Part shown: one piece after another, positions 1-5,222 of the stretch
Position numbering within the stretch: the first letter of the stretch is position 1
Layout of the letters: every line of letters starts with the position of its first letter
NCBI GenBank assembly: GCA_003231035.1
Contig: QIHU01000197.1
Location: 1 to 5,222 of the forward strand
Source of the DNA: Acidobacteriota bacterium
GTDB taxonomy: Bacteria > Acidobacteriota > Thermoanaerobaculia > Multivoradales > SZUA-115
Direction of reading: 5' to 3'
Length of the DNA: 5,222 bases
Translations under genes and position numbers: made by a program
The notes under the pieces: generated by a model
Seen by the model: only the letters and a program-made list of their open reading frames with translations
Database searches by the model: none
Told to the model about the DNA's origin: nothing

Positions 1-3000
1 AAGGTAAAGGTGGAACCGGCGTTCCCGGTTGAGACATCCACCCCGTTGGCGAAGGGCGCCACGGCGAGGTTGGTGTCGTTGACCATCGTCGGCCCGAAGT
101 CGAAAGCGGTGGCGGGCGAGTTGAGCACCAGAACACCGGTGCCGCTGGCGTTGGTGACCGTGGTGCCGGTATTGACCGTCAGCGGATCGCTCAAGGTGTT
201 CAAGACCACGCCGTCTTGCGTGCTGGTCGTCGAGCTGAGCGAGGCGAAGGTCCAACCCGGCGTGGCGCCGGTGCGCAGCGTGGTCGTCACAAGGTTGAGC
301 GCCGGCCCGCCGATCGCCGAGATCACCCCGGTGGTAGCTTGAATGTCCACCGTTCCCGCCAAGTTGGTCACGATGCCGGTACCGTTTTCCGTGCTCACAT
401 TGAGGCTGGCGAAGGTCACCGTGCCGCCGGCATCGTTGGTCACCCGCACGCCGGGGTTGGCCGCTTCGAAGAAAGCCTCGCCCGCGGTGGTGACATTGGT
501 GGCGCCGAAGGAAAGGACCGCCGAAGAGTTGTCGATCGAAATGCCGAAGCTGGTCGGGTCGTCAATCTGGGTGGTGGTCGAGTTCAGCGCGCCGGTGACG
601 TTGTGCAAGCGCACTCCGTGCGCCGAACTGGCCAGCGAGTCGATCAGGTCGAAGGTCATCGCCAAGTTTCCGCCGTCGATGTCGAGGGCGGCGCCGCCGG
701 AATCGATAATCGAAGAGTCGCTCACCGTCACCGTGCCCACCGCGGAGCCGAACATTGCAGCGCCAGCGCTGGCAACGATATTCAGGCCGCGGATCTCATG
801 ACTACCGATCAGATCGATGCCGTTGCCGGCCGCGTGGGTGATGTGCGGGCGGGTCGAGGCGGTGACGAGGGTCGAGCCGCAGGCCACCAGGTCGACCCCA
901 TGACCGATCAGCCGCTGCCCTTCTTTCAAGGTGATACCGGCATCGAGGCCGGTGGTCACCGGAGTCAACCCCTCGAAGAGGAAGATCGTGTCGCCCGAGA
1001 CCGAAGCCGCCTCCGCCTCGGCCAGGGTGTGGAACGGGTTGGCCAGGGTGCCCAGCGAGGTACCGGGTTGCGCATTGTCGACGAACCAGACCGTCTCGGC
1101 CAAGGTCAGGGTTGCCGTTCCCGTGCCTTGGTTGCCGTCGTCGTCTTGCACTAGATAGTTGAAGTTGTCGAGGCCGGTAAAGCCCGGCGGGGGGTCGTAA
1201 TCGAAGGTCCCGGTGTTGAGGTCGACATTCGAAACCGTGCCGCCCTTGGCGCTCGTCGCGTCGAAGGTGACGATGGTCAAGGGATTGCCATTGTTGCCAT
1301 CCGGGTCGAAGTCGTTGGCCAGGAGACCGGGGAGCCCCGGCGAACCGTCGACCGAGATCGAGGCGTTGCCGCAGGCTTCGTACTGCTCATTGAGGATCAC
1401 CGGGGTACTCTTGACCGAGCCGGCGACCAGGGTTAGATCAGGGTTGGCGGCAATCAAATCGACCAAGGTGACGCCAGTGGCGGCGCCGCCGGTATTGTCG
1501 ATCTCGACGGTGTATTCGATGATGTCGCCCGGTTCGGCGGGAGAGGCGGAGATCAATGCGTCGACCTTGGTCACCGCGACATTGGGAGCCACGGTGTCGA
1601 GAAGGCTGACGTCGAGTTGCGCCACGGCCAGGTTACTCCCGGTGTCGCGCACGGTCAGCACGATGGCACCGACGTTGGTGAAGTCGGCGCCCGCGCCCAG
1701 CACCGGCAAGAAGCCTGCAAAGGCCAGGTGAACGTCCTCAGCCGCACCGATCGCGGGCAAGACGAGGGCCGCGCGCGAGGAGTTGGCGCCGTCGCTGAAG
1801 ACCTCCGCCAGGATCTCCATCCCCGCGGTGGTTCCTTCCACCCGCAAGCGGAAAGTGGTCGCGGAGCCAGCGGTCAGGTCTACCCCGCCCAGCCCGGTGG
1901 GATCGAGCATCGCCGGATCGGTATCGCCGTCCCAAGTGAGTACCGCTTCTCCTCGCGTGTCAGGGTCGGCGATGAAGGTGAACTGGCCCCCTCCCACCGA
2001 GGTGGCCACGGCTGCCAGCCCGCTGAATCGGGTGGCTGTCAGGTCCCGATTGGTGCCCAGAATACCCGCGCCGCCCACTGACGAGGCGGCATCCGGCGGA
2101 GCGACCAGTGGAACCTGAATTGTCGAGAAGTCATCGACGACGACCGCGGATGCCGGAAGCGGAGCCAAGAGAGCCAGGAGCAGAAGCAAGCGCGGCCCGC
2201 CACCCGCCGTGCCATGCGAGCGCCGCAGGACGAGAAGAGCGGCGCCTGCCAACAGTAGGAAGAGGACTAGGAGCCCCACGGTGTCCAGCGTCGGAATCAC
2301 CGCCGCCGGCTGCGCCGTGCCAAAGCCCCGGATCATCCAATTGCCGCCAACGCCCACGTTGTCGACCACATCGAGCAGGGCGTCGGGATCGCCGGGAGGG
2401 GCCAGGAGCGGCGGATTCGGCGGATCGGTGGTCCATACCGCGACCCAAGAACTCGCCGCACTGGCGGTGGTATCGATCGCCGCCGGGGTGGGAGCCGGGG
2501 TCACCGCACCTCGCATCACCACTCCGATCAGCACGTCGGCCACGGATTCGATCGACACCGGCGGCACCAGGTCGTAGACCGAGAAGGTATTGCCGTCGAG
2601 CACCTGGATGGTCTCATCGTAGGTAGCCAGCAGGTCGGCACCGGTGCTGGGATCGCCGTCAGGATCTAGATAAACGGCGAGCTGAATCGCTCCGCCCACC
2701 GCCATGTTCGGGCCGGGTGAGAAGAGCACCCAGACCTGGTCCAGGATGAAGCCGGGAGCCGGCGAGGCGAAGCGGTTGAACCATAGGAAATTGCGCGCCG
2801 GGGGGCCGGCGAAACCGAAATCGCCGTCCCGAACATCGTCGTCGAGCACTAGCTGCACCGGAAAATCGGCGAGCGGCGGCAAGGGCGGACCGGCCTCGGT
2901 GGGAGCGGACAGACGGTGAACGAAGGTACCGGTCAAGCCAGCGCCGGCAGCCTCCGCCAGGGAAGTGCTCGCCAAGGCGAACAGAGCGACCCAAGCCGCC

Positions 3001-3053
3001 ACGGCCAGGCCGCTGGCCCAGTGGCGAGACTCAGTTCTGCGATGGGTGTTCAT
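1..3053 (-). CDS. Secreted multi-domain beta-helix protein with internal IPTL-type sorting helix (3' end outside window)
   Basis: The frame is open from an ATG at 3053-3051 to the left edge: 1017 whole codons with no stop. Residues 1-36 form a signal peptide with an Arg-rich n-region and a core ending AEA-A. Residues 37-250 are a beta-sandwich-like region with a possible calcium loop (LDPDGDPSTGAD). Residues 253-278 are an IPTL motif, helix and Arg-Arg. Residues 288-303 are a second Leu-rich core ending PASA. Residues 304-482 are a second beta-sandwich (DDFSTIQ, GTNRDLTATR, AVLTWDGD). Residues 491-552 are DUF11-like (PGDIIEYTVEIDNTGGAATG). Residues 553-652 resemble a cadherin/Ig domain (LLANDFDPDG, GTFDYDPPPGFTG). 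From 656 onward there is a right-handed beta-helix (ANPFHTLAEAEA, SGDTIFLFEG, LKEGQRLIGHG, then Gly/Asn/Thr/Ser/Val-rich turns). It is probably exported and surface-associated. No catalytic motif is visible. Fusion of two genes is a possible origin. Confidence 0.92.
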   Translation of the reverse strand, partial: MNTHRRTESRHWASGLAVAAWVALFALASTSLAEAAGAGLTGTFVHRLSAPTEAGPPLPPLADFPVQLVLDDDVRDGDFGFAGPPARNFLWFNRFASPAPGFILDQVWVLFSPGPNMAVGGAIQLAVYLDPDGDPSTGADLLATYDETIQVLDGNTFSVYDLVPPVSIESVADVLIGVVMRGAVTPAPTPAAIDTTASAASSWVAVWTTDPPNPPLLAPPGDPDALLDVVDNVGVGGNWMIRGFGTAQPAAVIPTLDTVGLLVLFLLLAGAALLVLRRSHGTAGGGPRLLLLLALLAPLPASAVVVDDFSTIQVPLVAPPDAASSVGGAGILGTNRDLTATRFSGLAAVATSVGGGQFTFIADPDTRGEAVLTWDGDTDPAMLDPTGLGGVDLTAGSATTFRLRVEGTTAGMEILAEVFSDGANSSRAALVLPAIGAAEDVHLAFAGFLPVLGAGADFTNVGAIVLTVRDTGSNLAVAQLDVSLLDTVAPNVAVTKVDALISASPAEPGDIIEYTVEIDNTGGAATGVTLVDLIAANPDLTLVAGSVKSTPVILNEQYEACGNASISVDGSPGLPGLLANDFDPDGNNGNPLTIVTFDATSAKGGTVSNVDLNTGTFDYDPPPGFTGLDNFNYLVQDDDGNQGTGTATLTLAETVWFVDNAQPGTSLGTLANPFHTLAEAEAASVSGDTIFLFEGLTPVTTGLDAGITLKEGQRLIGHGVDLVACGSTLVTASTRPHITHAAGNGIDLIGSHEIRGLNIVASAGAAMFGSAVGTVTVSDSSIIDSGGAALDIDGGNLAMTFDLIDSLASSAHGVRLHNVTGALNSTTTQIDDPTSFGISIDNSSAVLSFGATNVTTAGEAFFEAANPGVRVTNDAGGTVTFASLNVSTENGTGIVTNLAGTVDIQATTGVISAIGGPALNLVTTTLRTGATPGWTFASLSSTTSTQDGVVLNTLSDPLTVNTGTTVTNASGTGVLVLNSPATAFDFGPTMVNDTNLAVAPFANGVDVSTGNAGSTFT
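2145..2216 (-). other. Internal second signal-peptide-like segment
   Basis: Residues 280-303 follow the Arg-Arg end of the IPTL helix. A short polar Gly-rich stretch with one Arg is followed by the core LLLLLALLAPLP and then ASA, a textbook signal peptidase I site, before the folded-looking VVVDDF. By the positive-inside rule the IPTL helix would leave RR in the cytoplasm, and this segment would then re-cross the membrane and could be cleaved. No in-frame ATG with a ribosome-binding site precedes it. Confidence 0.65.
2220..2297 (-). other. IPTL-CTERM-like sorting signal located internally
   Basis: Residues 253-278 read IPTLDTVGLL, then a continuous Leu/Ala/Val helix, then LRR. This matches the IPTL-CTERM layout: IPTL motif, one transmembrane helix, short basic end. 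In known family members this lies at the extreme C-terminus and is thought to be handled by an exosortase-type enzyme. Here at least 739 further residues follow in frame. The usual Ser after IPTL is Asp, and the usual Trp (as in SEWG or STWG) is replaced, reading DTVG. Confidence 0.75.
2946..3053 (-). other. N-terminal signal peptide
   Basis: The first 36 residues begin MNTHRRTESRH (basic n-region). A hydrophobic core follows (LAVAAWVALFALAS), then small residues ending in AEA-A, a plausible signal peptidase I site. This implies Sec-dependent export and supports the chosen start codon. Confidence 0.8.
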
Positions 3054-3142
3054 TCCTGTGCTCTCCACTGTGGTTGCGCGATTCGTAGTTATCGGTCTCA
3101 TCCGCGTGATCCGGTTCGCTTCGATCATTCCTCGCAACCCCC
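3054..3142 (-). other. Intergenic leader with possible weak three-helix RNA fold
   Basis: These are the 89 bases between the two genes. In the transcript the outer arms at 3133-3139 and 3072-3078 form a perfect 7-bp pairing (GGTTGCG with CGCAACC). Inside it, 3123-3127 pairs with 3107-3111 (5 bp, 11-base loop) and 3091-3094 pairs with 3079-3082 (4 bp, 8-base loop), the latter lying directly against the outer helix. The inner helices are short, and I recognise no known riboswitch or ribozyme. No Rho-independent terminator (GC stem followed by a T run) is present on the minus strand, so readthrough from the upstream gene is likely. Confidence 0.3.
3061..3066 (-). promoter_or_regulatory. Ribosome-binding site for the downstream gene
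   Basis: Read on the minus strand this is GGAGAG, with seven bases before the ATG at 3053-3051. Sequence and spacing are close to the ideal Shine-Dalgarno arrangement. The site supports that ATG as the true start, and an apparent signal peptide follows it immediately. Confidence 0.75.
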
Positions 3143-5222
3143 TCATGGCACCACCACCGACCAGGCCGAAGTGTCGCCCGTCTCAAAGCCATCGGCGAAG
3201 ATCAGCGGCGTGCCCGGAAGGATCAGGCTATCGACAAAGCCGTCGACTCCGGTGGCCGCGGGGTCGAAGCCGACCGTGCACAGCGCCGAGCGGGTGCTCG
3301 GTGGTGAGCTGAAGGCGACTTCGAGCGGTATGAATCCTCCTCCGGTGTCCTGCAACAGGAAGCTCTTGGTCACCGAACCCAGTTCGTCTCCGGCAAGGCA
3401 AGCCGGTTGGAGGAAGAAGAGGCAGTCGGCCAGGAAGGTGGTGAAGGTACCCGGTGCCGCGTCGAGCCGCACCTCAGCGAAGATCATTTGGTCGCCGGCC
3501 GCCAAGCCGACGCACTGTGAAACGGCGCCACTGGTGCCAGCCCCCTGGTCGGCCACTTGGGCCGAGCCGGAAAGGGGCGAGTCGTCGGCATCGGCGGCAT
3601 TGTAGGAAGCGGGCGGGGTGGGCGTCCAGTCGACCAACGAGCAATCGAAGTAGCCGTTGGCGAAGAGGTTGCCGGTGTCGATGCGGAACTCGCGAATGAA
3701 GTCATCGCCAGGGTTCCCGTCACCCGTTCCATCGAGGAAGTTGCCCGCCGTGTCTTGCAGCCCATCGGCTGTGCCCGGCGCACTGGCCGTACCGCACACG
3801 AAGAGGCGGTATTGGCCGTTGCTCAAGGCACCGCCCAGATCGAGCGTCGCCCGCAGGCTTCCGGCGGCATAGCTCACCGCCATCACCGGAATCTCGGTAT
3901 CGGCGGGATCGATCAAGTCGCACGCGGTGGTGGCGATGTCTAGGTTGGCTCCCGCAGCTTGGAAGAGGCGGTAGTTACCCGGATTGGTGACGTCGACCGG
4001 GTCGGCGTCGCCAGCCGGATCGCGCATCGGTTCGTCGAAGGTGACTAAGAGTTGCGTGAAGGCCTCCTGAGTCACCTCGCATTCCTCCACCATGCCGTCG
4101 CCGGTGTCGGGCTGGCTGTCAATCAGGGTCACTTGCGGCGGCACCACGTCGAGGTTGACCGTCTCGCAGTCGGAAGCGTTCGGATCGCCACCGTTGGCGT
4201 CGTCGTCTTCGATCGAAGCGCAGTTCTCGACTTCGGAGACGCCCGCGGTCAACGGATCGTCGAGCCGGACGGCAAAGACCACCGTCGCCCCGGCACCGCC
4301 CCCGGCCAGCTCCCCGGCAACGGCGAAGGTGCAGACCGTTGCCGGCGGGTCGCCATCGGCGCAGCTCCAGCCAGGCGTGCTGCCGGCGGCGTCGAAGACG
4401 GTATCGGCGGGCACCGTGTCGGTGAGCACCACGCCGGTCGCCCCTTGGTCGCCAGTGTTGGCGTAGGCGAGATCGAAGGCGATGCTGTCACCTGGGAACG
4501 GTGTGGGGCCGCTGTAGCTCTTGTCTAGGGTGAAGAAGGGCTCGGCATTGAGCGGCGTCATCGCCGTCTTGCTGTTGTCGCCGGGAGTCGGGTCGGCACC
4601 GTTAGCGCCGTCGTCGGCCACCGAGGCGGTGTTGTCGATCGTCGCGATACCGGCGGCAACCGGGTTGTCCGCCGTGATGATGAAAGTAGCGATCTGATTG
4701 CCCGAACCGGCGGCAAGCGCGCCGACGGTCAAGAAGCAGAGGGTTCCGGCCGGCTCGGCGTCGCAGTCGAGGCCGGAACCGGCGGAGTTGCGCTCCCAGC
4801 CCGGGTTGGTACCGGAAGTACTACCGGCGGGGACCGTCTCGCTGAGTACCACGCCGGTGGCGTTCTGGTCGCCGTTGTTGGCGTAGGTCAGGGTGTAGAC
4901 GAGGGCATCACCCGGCATCAACATCGGCATGTCGGCCACTTTGGAGACCATCACCAGATCGGGCATCGCGTCGATCGGCGTGGTCGCCGTCGCCGAGTTA
5001 TTCGCGGTCGGGTCGGCGCCGTTGGCGGCGTCATCCGCCACCGAGGCGGTGTTGGCAATCTGCGTGGCACCGGCCGTCACCGGGTCGTCAACCACTACCT
5101 GGAACGCGGCAACCTGGTTTCCATCGGCTACCGCCAACCCTCCGACAGTGAGGAAACACTGGGTACCGGCGGGCTCGGCGTCGCAGTCGAGGCCGGAACC
5201 GGCGGAGTTGCGCTCCCAGCCC
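3143..5222 (-). CDS. Large secreted DUF11-repeat surface protein, C-terminal part (5' end outside window)
   Basis: This frame is open from the right edge (first whole codon at 5221) to a TGA at 3145-3143, giving 692 residues. Counting from the edge, residues 1-85, 86-226 and 227-359 are successive DUF11-like repeats. They show the family pattern of a PGD turn, then Y-x-N-x-G-D-Q-x-A-T-G-V, then a D/ETVPA strand. Residues 360-515 resemble an SbsA-type Ig-like domain (VTFDEPM, NPGNYRLF, DTAGNFLDG). Residues 518-670 look like a carbohydrate-binding-type beta-sandwich (LFANGYFDCSLVDW). The last 20 residues contain DGFETGDTSAW. Many Cys residues occur in pairs and no membrane helix is visible, which fits an extracellular protein. 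DUF11 modules are usually structural stalk units. A TTG at 5137 is not the start, because repeat homology continues upstream of it in frame. The signal peptide and N-terminus are missing, and ligand and function are unknown. Confidence 0.93.
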   Translation of the reverse strand, partial: GWERNSAGSGLDCDAEPAGTQCFLTVGGLAVADGNQVAAFQVVVDDPVTAGATQIANTASVADDAANGADPTANNSATATTPIDAMPDLVMVSKVADMPMLMPGDALVYTLTYANNGDQNATGVVLSETVPAGSTSGTNPGWERNSAGSGLDCDAEPAGTLCFLTVGALAAGSGNQIATFIITADNPVAAGIATIDNTASVADDGANGADPTPGDNSKTAMTPLNAEPFFTLDKSYSGPTPFPGDSIAFDLAYANTGDQGATGVVLTDTVPADTVFDAAGSTPGWSCADGDPPATVCTFAVAGELAGGGAGATVVFAVRLDDPLTAGVSEVENCASIEDDDANGGDPNASDCETVNLDVVPPQVTLIDSQPDTGDGMVEECEVTQEAFTQLLVTFDEPMRDPAGDADPVDVTNPGNYRLFQAAGANLDIATTACDLIDPADTEIPVMAVSYAAGSLRATLDLGGALSNGQYRLFVCGTASAPGTADGLQDTAGNFLDGTGDGNPGDDFIREFRIDTGNLFANGYFDCSLVDWTPTPPASYNAADADDSPLSGSAQVADQGAGTSGAVSQCVGLAAGDQMIFAEVRLDAAPGTFTTFLADCLFFLQPACLAGDELGSVTKSFLLQDTGGGFIPLEVAFSSPPSTRSALCTVGFDPAATGVDGFVDSLILPGTPLIFADGFETGDTSAWSVVVP
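3146..3205 (-). other. Conserved-looking C-terminal tail (FADGFETGDTSAWS type)
   Basis: The final 20 codons of the upstream gene encode LIFADGF, ETGDTSAWS and VVVP before the stop. Very similar tails (DGFE-S/T-G-D/N-T-S-A-W) recur, to my recollection, at the ends of unrelated large exoproteins in Acidobacteriota and some proteobacteria. That pattern would suit a sorting or secretion tag, or a conserved domain end. It contains no hydrophobic helix or basic cluster, so it is unlike PEP-CTERM or IPTL-CTERM signals. The role is inferred. Confidence 0.55.
4145..4543 (-). repeat. DUF11-like repeat C (133 residues, diverged)
   Basis: The unit starts EPFFTLDKSY and carries PGD, DLAYANTGDQGATGVVL, TDTVPAD, then PGWSC and a shorter hairpin. 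The segment equivalent to NTASVADD reads NCASIEDD, and a second new Cys follows in SDCET. This repeat may therefore carry a second disulfide that A and B lack. It is the last repeat before the Ig-like domain. Confidence 0.85.
4544..4966 (-). repeat. DUF11-like repeat B (complete, 141 residues)
   Basis: This is a complete unit from MPDLVMVSKV to TTPLNA. It has the family core of PGD, YTLTYANNGDQNATGVVL and ETVPAG, then GWERNS, the two-Cys hairpin LDCDAEPAGTLC (eight residues between the cysteines) and NTASVADDGANGADPT. Much of the DNA has diverged from repeat A, except for one 51-base identical block. Confidence 0.88.
4752..4802 (-). repeat. 51-base direct repeat, copy 2
   Basis: This is the second copy of the perfect 51-base identity, at the same position within repeat B. 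The base just outside on the low-coordinate side (4751 versus 5171) already differs. Confidence 0.93.
4967..5222 (-). repeat. DUF11-like repeat A (partial, cut by window edge)
   Basis: This is the C-terminal 85 residues of a repeat. It runs from a GWERNS motif through a two-Cys hairpin (LDCDAEPAGTQC), the NTASVADDAANGADPT segment and a closing TTPIDA. It aligns with repeat B at a 420-base offset, and matching segments such as NTASVADD and NGADPT fall at equivalent places. The protein therefore has at least one more repeat start to the right of the window. Confidence 0.85.
5172..5222 (-). repeat. 51-base direct repeat, copy 1
   Basis: This stretch is identical base for base to 4752-4802, exactly 420 bases away. 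It encodes the hairpin region GWERNSAGSGLDCDAEP of repeat A. The identity reaches the window edge, so it may be longer. Flanking sequence on the inner side is clearly diverged between the two repeats. Confidence 0.93.

Noticed and set aside
216..1154. A 312-residue plus-strand open frame rich in Arg, Gly, Ala and His
   Set aside because: It is antisense to the beta-helix part of the minus-strand gene. Its low-complexity composition is typical of a GC-rich shadow frame, and it has no recognisable domain or ribosome-binding site.
3085..3095. A GATAAC -10-like element on the minus strand in the gap
   Set aside because: It matches four of six consensus bases and has no acceptable -35 element at 16-18 bases, so it cannot be told from chance.
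3054..3142. Rho-independent terminator after the upstream gene
   Set aside because: The inverted repeat there has a 54-base interior and no T run on the minus strand, so it does not fit a terminator.
2916..3605. A plus-strand open frame of 229 residues spanning the gap between the two genes
   Set aside because: It overlaps the start of one well-supported minus-strand gene and the end of the other. The protein is low-complexity with no family features, so it is best explained as a shadow.
5135..5137. TTG as a start codon for the upstream gene
   Set aside because: The frame stays open to the window edge, and residues upstream of the TTG match the equivalent part of the next DUF11 repeat. The TTG is therefore an internal Leu codon.
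4145..5222. CRISPR-like or mobile-element repeats
   Set aside because: The repeats are in-frame protein repeats of about 140 codons with coding-style divergence. They are not short palindromic repeats with unique spacers and have no transposase or terminal inverted repeats.

Overview
The window is dense, high-GC bacterial DNA. Two large genes lie head-to-tail on the minus strand and fill almost all of it. Both encode secreted or surface proteins of the modular beta-sandwich and beta-helix type, and both run off the window: the upstream gene lacks its 5' end (right edge) and the downstream gene lacks its 3' end (left edge). There are no enzymes, tRNAs, rRNAs, mobile elements or CRISPR arrays. 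The module set (DUF11-type repeats, an IPTL-type sorting helix, an SbsA-like Ig domain, and a C-terminal DGFETGDTSAWS-type tail) resembles the large exoproteins of Gram-negative, exosortase-bearing bacteria. Thermoanaerobaculia-like Acidobacteriota, Myxococcota-like lineages and some gammaproteobacteria fit. I favour the first, but this is inference from style and composition, not an identification.

Right part (3143-5222, minus): the C-terminal 692 residues of a surface protein. In reading order it has at least three DUF11-like repeats of about 140 residues, an Ig-like domain, a carbohydrate-binding-like beta-sandwich, and a short conserved-looking tail with no membrane helix. Two of the repeats share a 51-base stretch of perfect identity inside otherwise diverged sequence.

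Gap (3054-3142): 89 bases with no terminator. It contains a good ribosome-binding site for the downstream gene and a possible weak three-helix RNA fold.

Left part (1-3053, minus): the first 1017 residues of a second exoprotein, open to the window edge without a stop. Its layout is the main oddity. The first 278 residues look like a complete IPTL-CTERM protein: signal peptide, beta-sandwich, IPTL motif, membrane helix, Arg-Arg. The frame then continues directly into a second signal-peptide-like segment ending Ala-Ser-Ala, followed by another beta-sandwich, a DUF11-like segment, a cadherin/Ig-like domain and a long parallel beta-helix. This is either a natural two-product precursor or two secreted-protein genes fused by loss of a stop.

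The same orientation and short gap suggest the two genes are co-transcribed and contribute to the same cell-surface or extracellular layer. No specific ligand or substrate can be read from the sequence.
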